Assembly (NCBI RefSeq): GCF_000224335.1
Contig: NZ_AFXZ01000008.1
Location: 1 to 43,688, forward strand
DNA from: Bizionia argentinensis JUB59
GTDB lineage: Bacteria; Bacteroidota; Bacteroidia; Flavobacteriales; Flavobacteriaceae
Direction of reading: 5' to 3'
DNA: 43,688 nucleotides
Shown here piece by piece: positions 17,704-25,312 of this stretch (position 1 is the first letter of the stretch; the number at the start of each line of letters is the position of its first letter). Both the position numbers and the translations under genes were made by a program. Under the pieces are notes generated by a model. That model did no database searches and was not told the DNA's origin. It saw only the letters and a program-made list of their open reading frames with translations.

Positions 17704-18123
17704 ATGAAACGTACAGCAAATGCCGTTTGGAGCGGAAACTTAAAAGAAGGTGAAGGAAAAATAACCACACAAAGTAAAGTTTTAAAAGATTCACAATATT
17801 GTTTTAATAGCCGCTTTGGCGAAGGAAAAAGCACCAACCCCGATGAGCTTTTAGCTGCTGCTCACTCCGGCTGCTTTGCCATGGCATTGAGTATGATTTT
17901 AGGTAAAGAAGGCTTTACTCCCGATTCTTTAAACGTTACCAGTACCATAACTATTGATGCTGATAAGCTTGAAATAACAAGTTCAGATCTCGTATTAAAA
18001 GCAAAAATCCCGAATATTAGTCAGGATAAATTTATGGAATGCGCCAATGCAGCAAAAGATGGCTGCCCTGTAAGCAAAGCATTAAGTATAAAAATTACGC
18101 TTGAAGCTACTTTAGTTAACTAA
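17704..18123 (+). CDS. OsmC-family peroxiredoxin
   Basis: A 139-residue OsmC-type thiol peroxidase that reduces organic hydroperoxides. Both redox cysteines are present: C57 in 'AAAHSGCFAMAL' and C121 in 'KDGCPVSKAL'. The N-terminal 'RTANAVWSGNLKEGEGKI' is typical of the OsmC branch rather than Ohr. It has its own promoter (17556-17585) and is followed after 14 bp by the remains of an AhpD-like gene and a dehydrogenase, so it once headed a small redox operon. Confidence 0.93.
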   Translation: MKRTANAVWSGNLKEGEGKITTQSKVLKDSQYCFNSRFGEGKSTNPDELLAAAHSGCFAMALSMILGKEGFTPDSLNVTSTITIDADKLEITSSDLVLKAKIPNISQDKFMECANAAKDGCPVSKALSIKITLEATLVN

Positions 18124-18137
18124 AATTCGCAGAAAAA

Positions 18138-18282
18138 ATGAGTAATCAAAATAATTTATATCCAGAAGCAACTCGAGAAAACGTCGAGAAAAAAGCAGCC
18201 TTAAATCCAAGCAAATAGAAGCTTGCCGAACTTTTAGCCGCGCCGTTTTTAAAGAAGGTCTTCTGAATGAGAAAACATGGCA
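18138..18282 (+). pseudogene. Carboxymuconolactone decarboxylase / AhpD-like gene remnant
   Basis: ATG at 18138 reads MSNQNNLYPEATRENVEKKA..ALNPSK then TAG at 18216. The -1 frame (from 18218) continues as EACRTFSRAVFKEGLLNEKTW. Adding one A in the AAA at 18213-18215 joins them. The joined sequence has the build of the N-terminus of CMD/AhpD-like proteins ('YPEATRENV..NP....F..F...VFKEG.L..KT'), which normally continues with 'ELIAVA..H...CPYC'. That continuation, with the catalytic cysteines, is missing; the sequence switches into a dehydrogenase at about 18280. The family call rests on recalled patterns. Confidence 0.55.
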
Positions 18283-18708
18283 GACATCAACCTAACCGAG
18301 TGGCATGCCAAGGTTAATACAAACCTTAACGGCACTTATTATGTAACGTCCGCTATTACACCTCTTCTGAAGCAAAATAAAGAGGGTGCACATATTATAA
18401 ACATCAGATAAATTATAGGGAAAACTAATAGTAGCTTAAGTGCAACATATTCAGCTACCAAATACGCCATGCTAGGTTTTAGCGGAGCATTGTTTAAAGA
18501 GTTGCGCGGAGATAATATTAAGGTAACATGTGTAAATCCTGGCAGTATTGAAACCCATTTATTTGAAGATTCTGGTATTATGCCGCACGACCATATGTTG
18601 CAACCACAAGAAGTAGTTACTTTGCTGCTTCAGATTTCAGAAGTAGCCAGCAATTTATTGATTGACGAAATTACTCTTCGACCGCTAAATCCCACAGCAA
18701 CTAAATAA
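18283..18708 (+). pseudogene. Short-chain dehydrogenase/reductase remnant (5' part deleted, internal stop)
   Basis: From 18283 the frame reads DINLTEWHAKVNTNLNGTYY, then VTSAITPLLKQNKEGAHIIN, the middle of a classical SDR, but the Rossmann TGxxxGIG part is absent. TAA at 18409-18411 interrupts the frame at the 'IINISS' position that carries the catalytic serine in relatives. The same frame then continues with 'ATYSATKYAMLGFSGALFKE' (the YxxxK active site, Y and K intact) and 'VTCVNPGSIETHL' to the stop at 18708. An ATG at 18469 gives a 79-residue open frame, but without the cofactor site it cannot be an active enzyme. Confidence 0.8.
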
Positions 18709-18754
18709 TAAAAAACGTGTCGGTCTTTTACTCAATGACCGCTCAAATAAACAC

Positions 18755-18790
18755 CAAGTTTTAGAATATTTCTCTCAATTCTAAAACTTG
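18755..18790. terminator. Perfect 13-bp hairpin between convergent genes
   Basis: CAAGTTTTAGAAT (18755-18767) pairs perfectly with ATTCTAAAACTTG (18778-18790) over a 10-nt loop. It lies between the SDR remnant and the AGCS gene, which converge. It is a probable bidirectional terminator, although a long T tract is lacking. Confidence 0.55.
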
Positions 18791-18805
18791 ATATTATGCA
18801 AAAGG

Positions 18806-20908
18806 TTAATCTTTAGATTTGATAAATTTTGGATTGATATACAATTTCCCATCTTTTAACTTCTGCCAGTAAATTTTCATATCAGCGTTTATTTCTGGCG
18901 CCATGATATACAACCCTATTATATTAGGAAAAGACATTGCCAAAATCATCATATCGGCGAAACTTAAAACCGCACCTAAACTAACCGAAGCCCCTAATAC
19001 AACAAAGCCCAAATACATGACTTTATAAACTAATTCCAATTTTTTACTTCTTCCAAAGAGGTAACTCCAAGAACGCATTCCGTAATAAGACCAAGAAACC
19101 ATAGTAGAAAAAGCAAATAAAAATACAGCCACGGCTAGTACAGAAGGAAACCAAGATACGACGCTTCCAAAGGCATCTGCAGTAAGTTCTACACCACCTA
19201 ATCCGCTGCTGGTTTCGTGCATACCCGTAAATATTAAAACCAAGGCCGTCATGGTACACACGAGCATAGTATCTATAAAGGGCTCAACCAAGGAGGTGAA
19301 ACCATCGGCAATAGGATGATTTGTTTTGGCAGCACTGTGCGCAATTGCAGCCGAACCGACTCCTGCTTCACTAGAAAAGGCAGCACGTTGCAAACCGATT
19401 ATTAACACACCAATAAATCCACCTTTTAAAGCTTCAGCAGAAAAAGCACCATCTAAAATTGCTAAAAAAGCACCACCTATAAATTCAATATGATATACTA
19501 TCACCACTAAACAACCTAATACGTATAATATAGCCATGACAGGAACTACTTTTGCAGTCACTTTAGCTATACTTTTAATGCCTCCAATAATTACAGCCCC
19601 TACTAAAACGGCAAAACCAATTCCGAACCAAAATCCTTGACCTTGTAAAAATGGAATTTGCTCGGAAACTATTTTAAAAGCTTGATTAGACTGTAGCATA
19701 TTACCGCCTCCAAAAGATGCACCTACACCGAGAACTGCAAAAAGAATAGCCAGAAACTTTCCTAATTTCTTTAGATTACGTTTTTCAAGTCCGTAGCGCA
19801 AATAATTCATAGGTCCACCAAATATGCGACCTTCCTCATCAATAAAACGGTATTTAACGCCTAGAGTACATTCGGCAAACTTTAAAGACATTCCGAAAAA
19901 ACCGGCTAGAAACATCCAAAAAGTAGCACCTGCACCTCCTAAAGAAATTGCTACCGCAACCCCCGCAATATTTCCTAGTCCTACTGTAGCCGAAACTGCT
20001 GTTGCCATAGCCTGGAAATGCGTAATCATACCAGGAGCATCTGGGTCATCATACTTTCCTCTTGCCAAATCAATAGAATGTCGGAAACCACGAATATTTA
20101 CAAACTTTAAACGAAGTGTAAAGAAAATACTTCCTAAAATAAGCCAAATAACAATAAACGGAATGGTATTGGTTTTTATATCGCCATTAGGATGTAAAAG
20201 AGGTCGTGGGTTTTTGAATTGGATTACTCCCAAAAGCGGCGCATTAAAAGTACCTGTTTTAGGCATTGTAGAAATTAAGGCTCCTTCTTTTGTGGAATGC
20301 TCTAAAGTACCTACATCTGAAGCATAAACAAATAACTCAATATTTTCATTATTTTCCAGTACAGCAATCTCCTCTCCTTTTTTAACTTCGCTCCCTTCTG
20401 CAACCAACCAACTTTTAACTAGGTATTCTTCATCGCCCGTCTCTTCAGTTTCTGGAAGCGTAATATTTTTATGAGAAGTATAAACTACCGGATCATATAT
20501 TCCGACGGATGCAAAAGCATCCCAGAATAAAACGGCTCCTAAAACATCTACTGCAGGTTGTACTTTACTGTTAAAAATTTCTGTTATTGATTCGGCAGGG
20601 ATTTTAAATTTTTGAATAACGCTATTTCCATTTGCATCACTTACCACTACAGAGTGCTCCATACCTTCAATTAAACCAACGGATTCTGATTCAAATAATG
20701 GCGTATCTACATTGCTCCATTTATATTGATAAGGTGCTTGACCTCCTTGGATTGTAACCTTTGCAACAGCATTATTAATTTCCGGAGAAGGATTAAGTAA
20801 TTCCAACGCCACAGTCATTTCACCCGAAGACTGATCTTGGGCTATAGAATTAGTAAAAGGAATGAATAACAACGCCAAAAGGGCAATAAACCTAAATTTT
20901 ATCATCAA
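18806..20908 (-). CDS. AGCS-family amino acid:sodium symporter with extracytoplasmic N-terminal extension
   Basis: A 700-residue protein. A signal peptide (MMIKFRFIALLALLFIPFTN, cut after SIAQ) is followed by an Ig/SprB-like domain (about 30-105, 'IQGGQAPYQYKWSNVD'), a hydrophobic segment, and a lipoyl/biotinyl-like fold (about 155-215, 'WLVAEGSEVKKGEEIAVLE') in which the usual modified Lys is replaced (NENIE). From about 250 comes the full AGCS carrier: 'GMITHFQAMATAVSATVGLG', 'GVAVAISLGGAGATFWM', 'GGPMNYLRYGLEKRNLK' and 'SEAGVGSAAIAHSAAKTNHP'. It should import alanine or glycine with sodium. AGCS proteins are usually about 450-500 residues, so the first 250 are extra. It is monocistronic. 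Confidence 0.9.
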   Translation of the reverse strand: MMIKFRFIALLALLFIPFTNSIAQDQSSGEMTVALELLNPSPEINNAVAKVTIQGGQAPYQYKWSNVDTPLFESESVGLIEGMEHSVVVSDANGNSVIQKFKIPAESITEIFNSKVQPAVDVLGAVLFWDAFASVGIYDPVVYTSHKNITLPETEETGDEEYLVKSWLVAEGSEVKKGEEIAVLENNENIELFVYASDVGTLEHSTKEGALISTMPKTGTFNAPLLGVIQFKNPRPLLHPNGDIKTNTIPFIVIWLILGSIFFTLRLKFVNIRGFRHSIDLARGKYDDPDAPGMITHFQAMATAVSATVGLGNIAGVAVAISLGGAGATFWMFLAGFFGMSLKFAECTLGVKYRFIDEEGRIFGGPMNYLRYGLEKRNLKKLGKFLAILFAVLGVGASFGGGNMLQSNQAFKIVSEQIPFLQGQGFWFGIGFAVLVGAVIIGGIKSIAKVTAKVVPVMAILYVLGCLVVIVYHIEFIGGAFLAILDGAFSAEALKGGFIGVLIIGLQRAAFSSEAGVGSAAIAHSAAKTNHPIADGFTSLVEPFIDTMLVCTMTALVLIFTGMHETSSGLGGVELTADAFGSVVSWFPSVLAVAVFLFAFSTMVSWSYYGMRSWSYLFGRSKKLELVYKVMYLGFVVLGASVSLGAVLSFADMMILAMSFPNIIGLYIMAPEINADMKIYWQKLKDGKLYINPKFIKSKD

Positions 20909-21231
20909 ATATTTTAAAAATTTTCGATTTATTTATCGAAAACCACAATTTAGCAATAAACAGAAGCGCTCCCAAGATAATTTAGTTCTTTTTTTGAATT
21001 GCTTGCTTTCAATAGCTAACAAAAAATAATTCACTTTTAGATATAATCATTGTCATTGTAATTCCTTCTTCATTTAACTAAACGTTTTAAATATTAAAAC
21101 CACAAACCTTAACCCTTACATATCAATCCCTAAAGACCATACAGCCATCCTTTTTTTACGGTAAAAAAGTAGTGTCTGGGATTTAAATTAGTTTATTCTA
21201 ATATCATTTTTAGACTTATCTAAAAATATCT
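20909..21231. other. Divergent intergenic region
   Basis: AT-rich spacer between two divergent genes. It includes a near-symmetric TTTTTTACGGTAAAAAA at about 21153-21169, with eight-base arms around one G. This is too tight for a hairpin but could be a protein-binding site. Nothing else was seen. Confidence 0.4.
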
Positions 21232-21261
21232 TTGGTTTATCGAATACAATGTTTAGTTTTG
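21232..21261 (+). promoter_or_regulatory. Promoter of the diheme/Rieske/porin module
   Basis: A TTG at 21232-21234 and TAGTTTTG at 21254-21261 are spaced by 19 bp, an excellent match to the Bacteroidota consensus. The expected transcript start is about 10 bp before the ATG at 21279. Confidence 0.65.
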
Positions 21262-21278
21262 CCTAAAATTATTATGAA

Positions 21279-22475
21279 ATGAGAATGAAAAATTATTTAT
21301 TAGGAAGTCTATTCGCACTTCTCGTACTTTTTTCTTGTGATGTTTTAGCACCTGGAGAACCGGAAGAGAATGAACTGCTCGATGGCCCTGTAGAAGGTTT
21401 AAGTATGGCGGAATCTAGACGTTTTATTGAAGGAGACGTTGCTTTTAACGACCAAATATTTACTGTTGAAACCGGTTTAGGACCTGTTTTTACTGGAACT
21501 AGTTGTGTAAGTTGTCACGCTGGAGATGGTAAAGGACATCCTTATGTGAAATTTAAACGTTTTGGACAAATTCTACCAGGCGTAAACGAATATTTAGATC
21601 AAGGTGGCCCACAACTACAAAACCGAGCTATTCCTGGTTATGAACCTGAAACCTTGCCTGCAGGAGCACCATATACAGATTTGATAGCACCAATTGTTAC
21701 AGGTTTAGGACTCTTGGACGCCGTTAGCGATCAGGATATTATTGATATGTCTGATCCAGACGATTTAGATGGCGACGGTATTAGCGGGCGTGTACACTGG
21801 AATACAAGACCAGACTACGTTACAGATCGTCCAGGAACGATTAGTTTGAATGGTAAATATATCACGCGTTTTGGAAAAAAAGCGCGAATGTATGATCTTT
21901 TACATCAAACAGCAGATGCTTATAATCAAGATATTGGGATAACATCGTATTTCGAACCTTATGACACGTATAGTGGAGATAAACTTTCTCCAGAAATAGA
22001 CAGACAGACTATTAGCGATGTTGTTTTTTACCTAAAAACATTAAAAGAGCCAATACCTAGAGACCAAGATGATCCAGATGTTATGGCTGGTAAAGCTTTG
22101 TTTCAAAGTACGCAATGTGTGGGTTGCCACAAACCGACATTAGAAACTGGATATTCGTCAATTGAAGCTATTTCTTTTAAAGAATTTTATCCGTATACCG
22201 ATTTACTATTACATGATATGGGTCCAGCTTTAGATGATGGATATACTGAAGGCTACGCGACATCTTCTGAATGGCGAACAGCACCATTATGGGGTATTGG
22301 ATTATCTAAAGACTCCCAGGGTGGTGATTATTATTTACTTCATGACGGAAGAGCTCGAAGTATCGAAGAAGCTATTTTATATCACGGCGGAGAAGCAGAG
22401 AACTCTAAAAACCTATATCAAGGTTTAAGTCAACCAGAAAAAGATCAACTTATAAAGTTTATTGAATCCTTGTAA
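21279..22475 (+). CDS. Diheme c-type lipoprotein, DUF1111 'thiol oxidoreductase-like' family
   Basis: A 398-residue lipoprotein: signal peptide with lipobox LLVLFSC, lipidated cysteine C20, an acidic linker, then two c-type heme sites, C76VSCH80 and C280VGCH284. Other family motifs are 'DPDDLDGDGISGRVHWN', 'RFGKKA' and 'LLHDGRARSIEEAILYHGGE'. The family resembles diheme peroxidases (MauG/CcpA) but its reaction is not established. It is anchored in the periplasm or outer membrane. Twelve bases separate it from the Rieske gene, and it has a strong predicted promoter. Often such proteins sit beside imelysins in iron loci; no imelysin is present here. Confidence 0.9.
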   Translation: MRMKNYLLGSLFALLVLFSCDVLAPGEPEENELLDGPVEGLSMAESRRFIEGDVAFNDQIFTVETGLGPVFTGTSCVSCHAGDGKGHPYVKFKRFGQILPGVNEYLDQGGPQLQNRAIPGYEPETLPAGAPYTDLIAPIVTGLGLLDAVSDQDIIDMSDPDDLDGDGISGRVHWNTRPDYVTDRPGTISLNGKYITRFGKKARMYDLLHQTADAYNQDIGITSYFEPYDTYSGDKLSPEIDRQTISDVVFYLKTLKEPIPRDQDDPDVMAGKALFQSTQCVGCHKPTLETGYSSIEAISFKEFYPYTDLLLHDMGPALDDGYTEGYATSSEWRTAPLWGIGLSKDSQGGDYYLLHDGRARSIEEAILYHGGEAENSKNLYQGLSQPEKDQLIKFIESL

Positions 22476-22486
22476 AACTAACTCCT

Positions 22487-22927
22487 ATGGATCGGAAAAA
22501 ATTTTTAAAAACCTGCGGGGTAGCTCTCGTAGGTCTTCCCTTTGCTTCGGCACTCTTAACTTCTTGTGAAAGTATATATTATGCAACAAACAGCGTTCAA
22601 AACAACACAATTGTCGTACCGCTTTCCGAGTTTGAGATTCTTAAAAAAAACAAAATTACCTATCGGACTTTTGTCATGGTTAAAACCGCGAATCAGGATT
22701 TCCCTATTTGTCTTTATAAAACCGGAGAGAATAAATACGTAGCGTCCCTCATGAAATGCACACACCGCGGTTGTGAGCTTAATGTAGGCGGCGGAATATA
22801 CAGCTGTCCATGTCATGGCAGTGAGTTTGACACCAAAGGCACCGTATTAGAAGGACCAGCCGATCTAGATTTAAAAACATTCAAAACAAACATTAAAAAT
22901 GAAAATATTTACATCCAAATATCTTAA
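22487..22927 (+). CDS. Rieske [2Fe-2S] lipoprotein
   Basis: A 146-residue protein with an N-terminal export signal (MDRKKFLKTCGVALVGLPFA) and a possible lipobox LLTSC (C27). The Rieske centre is complete: cluster ligands C91, H93, C107 and H110, with C96 and C109 in position for the disulfide (CTHRGC and CPCHGSEF). It should carry single electrons in the periplasm. The cluster-binding segment 'KCTHRGCELNVGG..YSCPCHGSEFD' is close to cytochrome bc-type Rieske domains, but no cytochrome b is nearby. The porin gene starts inside its last 29 bases, so the two are translationally linked. Confidence 0.93.
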   Translation: MDRKKFLKTCGVALVGLPFASALLTSCESIYYATNSVQNNTIVVPLSEFEILKKNKITYRTFVMVKTANQDFPICLYKTGENKYVASLMKCTHRGCELNVGGGIYSCPCHGSEFDTKGTVLEGPADLDLKTFKTNIKNENIYIQIS

Positions 22928-24137
22928 AATTAATCTATTAATTCTCGGAACATTCTGCTTTAGTTCCAGCTTTGCCCAAGAAGAAGAAAGCGTAACGAAC
23001 AAAAAAGACGATGAGATAGAGTTAAATATGGATGCGGTTTTTAATAGACCAACATTAAGCTTTGATAAAGTTCCAGTAACAGTTGGAGGTTATTTGGAGG
23101 CCAATACTATGTACAGAGTAGAGGAAGGCATTACTGACGGCTTATCTTTTCAAGCTAGAAGATTAACCATATTTATGGCAGCTTCAATATCAAGTCGCAT
23201 TAAATTTTTAACCGAAATAGAATTCGAAGATGGCGGTAAGGAAGTCGCTATTGAATTTGCGGCTTTAGATGTGGCTCTTCACCCTATGTTTAACTTTCGA
23301 GGTGGAATTGTAATGAATCCTATTGGCGCTTTTAATGAAAACCACGACGGTCCAAAATGGGAATTCGTCGAACGTCCAGATGTTGCGGTAAATATGTTGG
23401 CAGCTACCTTATCCAACGCAGGTTTTGGGGCTTATGGAAAAACCTATTCTGGAAACTGGATTTTTGGCTATGAGGCGTATGTAACCAATGGGTTTAGTAG
23501 TAAAATAATTTCCAATGAAGAAGACAAAACCTATCTACCGGCTCATAAAGATGGTGAGAATATCTTTGAAGAGAATTTTAGTGGAGAAGCAATGTTTTCT
23601 GGTAAGTTGGCCATAAGAAATAGGAAAATTGGAGAAATTGGGATTTCTTATATGGGAGGCACTTACAATAAGTTTCTAAATGATGGTGAAGAATTGGAAG
23701 ACAAAGCTAGACTAGATGTTTTTGCCATAGATTGGAACACCACCATTAAGGCTACTGGAACATATATCGTTGGAGAAGCAGCTTGGATATGGGTACAGAC
23801 ACCAGATACATACACGCAGCAATACGGAAATAAGCAGCGTGGTGCTTTTATGGATATTGTACAACCTGTATATAAAAACAAGATTTTTGAATGGGAAGAT
23901 GCCACTTTCAATGTTGCAGCAAGATTTGACTATGTAGATTGGAATGTGGGACGATTCGCAGAAACCAATACACGCATAGGCGATCAAATTATGGCCGTAA
24001 CACCTGGAATTAGTTTTAGACCAACGCCAAAAACTGTATTTAGAATGAACTACAGGTATGAATGGCAAAAAGACATTGTTAACAATCCTGCAAAACAAGC
24101 AGCAACTTGGTATATGGGATTCAGTAGTTATTTTTAA
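22899..24137 (+). CDS. Outer-membrane porin (phosphate-selective porin O/P-like)
   Basis: A 412-residue barrel with signal peptide MKIFTSKYLKINLLILGTFC, cleavage after SFAQ. Features of OprO/P-type 16-strand porins are visible: 'VPVTVGGYLEANTMYRVEE', 'QARRLTIFMAASISSRIKF', 'LTEIEFEDGGKE', 'GGIVMNPIGAFNENHDGPKW', 'EFVERPD', and a C-terminal strand ending in aromatic SSYF. The ATG at 22899 overlaps the Rieske gene by 29 bp. Its position next to two electron carriers suggests either a substrate channel for the pair or the barrel of an electron conduit; both are inference. It is followed by a good terminator. Confidence 0.85.
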   Translation: MKIFTSKYLKINLLILGTFCFSSSFAQEEESVTNKKDDEIELNMDAVFNRPTLSFDKVPVTVGGYLEANTMYRVEEGITDGLSFQARRLTIFMAASISSRIKFLTEIEFEDGGKEVAIEFAALDVALHPMFNFRGGIVMNPIGAFNENHDGPKWEFVERPDVAVNMLAATLSNAGFGAYGKTYSGNWIFGYEAYVTNGFSSKIISNEEDKTYLPAHKDGENIFEENFSGEAMFSGKLAIRNRKIGEIGISYMGGTYNKFLNDGEELEDKARLDVFAIDWNTTIKATGTYIVGEAAWIWVQTPDTYTQQYGNKQRGAFMDIVQPVYKNKIFEWEDATFNVAARFDYVDWNVGRFAETNTRIGDQIMAVTPGISFRPTPKTVFRMNYRYEWQKDIVNNPAKQAATWYMGFSSYF

Positions 24138-24253
24138 TCAATTTTATCCAGCATTGGAACGCTATGTTTAAAAGTAAACTACTCATATTTAGTGGGACAG
24201 TTTAACAGATACTTAAAATACATTATATTATTCTGAACACATTTCAGAACCTA

Positions 24254-24284
24254 AAAAAGCCTAATGCCAAGCATTGGGCTTTTT
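24254..24284 (+). terminator. Rho-independent terminator
   Basis: AAAAAGCCTAATGC (24254-24267) pairs with GCATTGGGCTTTTT (24271-24284) with a single wobble and a 3-nt loop, and ends in a T run. It closes the diheme/Rieske/porin transcript. Confidence 0.85.
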
Positions 24285-24650
24285 CTTTAGAACTTTTCAA
24301 GAATAATTTGTCTTTAAAATAAATAGCGACAGAGTTTAACAATTGCAGGTGAAATATTAAAGCCAAACTTCTCACTCAACTCTAATTCTTTAGCTCACAG
24401 AACAATTTAGTTTACTCATCGAAAAACGCAAATCTTAAACTCACTCAATAATCTGATATTTAATCAGTTAAAATTACATATATTTATATAATCATTTTAA
24501 TTTAACAATTATCACTCATGAGTAATTGTTTGTTTTTCTAACAAAGCATTCAAAAAACAACCTTTTCTCCTTTCAGGAAGCATCAATTTTATATGAAATA
24601 AAACAGACGCCAAAGCATTGAAAATTCGTTAACTTTAAATTCCCTCAATT
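24285..24650. other. Intergenic region before the response regulator
   Basis: AT-rich spacer without a gene. It contains one inverted repeat (24504-24530, listed separately) and, near the regulator start, TAACTTTA, a weak approach to a -7 box. Nothing else was recognised. Confidence 0.4.
24504..24530. repeat. Inverted repeat with T-rich tail
   Basis: AACAATT (24504-24510) pairs with AATTGTT (24524-24530). Inside lies the 10-bp palindrome ACTCATGAGT (24514-24523). Only the 3-nt bulge ATC breaks the pairing. T-rich sequence follows (TGTTTTT). It may be an operator for the response-regulator gene or a weak terminator. Confidence 0.5.
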
Positions 24651-25094
24651 ATGTCTCCTAAAAATTTGAATATTGTATTTGTAGATAATGACGAAGATGA
24701 CAGAGCATTATTTGAAGAAGCATTAGGCGAATTGAAAATAAACTGTTCACTTAAATTATTTGAAAGTGGAAATGAGCTGATGAGATATTTAAACCAAACT
24801 GATAAAGAGACTAATGTTCTTTTTTTAGATTTAAACATGCCTATTAAAAGTGGAATTGAATGTCTGATAGAAATAAAACGTGAGAAGAAATTAAAAAATA
24901 TACCCGTAATTATTTATTCCACCTCATCTGCAGAAAAAGACATTGAAGATACTTTTGGTCATGGCGCCAGTGTATATATAAAAAAGCCAAATAATTTCAC
25001 AGAACTAAAAAACCTAATTTACAACGTTCTCCAAGTAAATTGGAAGGATCATAATTCAAATCTTAATAGACAGAATTTTTTATTTACGATTTAG
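24651..25094 (+). CDS. Single-domain response regulator (CheY/Rcp1-like)
   Basis: A 147-residue receiver domain without an output domain. The acidic pocket (D12, D14, E15, D16), phospho-acceptor D60 (LFLDLNMP), switch Thr/Ser (S90-T91, 'IIYSTSS') and K112-P113 are in order. It resembles the Rcp1-type regulators usually paired with phytochrome or PAS-type kinases, but no kinase is in the window. It is likely an orphan that passes phosphate or binds a partner protein. Monocistronic. Confidence 0.9.
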   Translation: MSPKNLNIVFVDNDEDDRALFEEALGELKINCSLKLFESGNELMRYLNQTDKETNVLFLDLNMPIKSGIECLIEIKREKKLKNIPVIIYSTSSAEKDIEDTFGHGASVYIKKPNNFTELKNLIYNVLQVNWKDHNSNLNRQNFLFTI

Positions 25095-25312
25095 AATTTA
25101 AATTTATTGGCTTAATATACTAAACCGAAATACTTTGTTCCGTTCGAACATTTTAAGCACATAAGTTACCCTAGGTTTCGATTTCCCTTTTTTGTTATCA
25201 CTCGGTTTTAGGCTCAAATTTCTGAATTTTTTATTTAAACATAATGTATATTTAATATACAAAAAGAATATGGTGATGGAAATCCTATCCTATTATTAAG
25301 AATGCAATACGT

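Noticed and set aside
19824..20327. 167-codon open frame opposite the AGCS gene
   Set aside because: It is an antisense shadow rich in Pro/Ala/Lys that arises from the codon pattern of the real gene; no start signal or domain.
25246..25260. Short palindrome GTATATTTAATATAC before the FAD protein gene
   Set aside because: Six-base AT-only arms are expected by chance in such AT-rich DNA.
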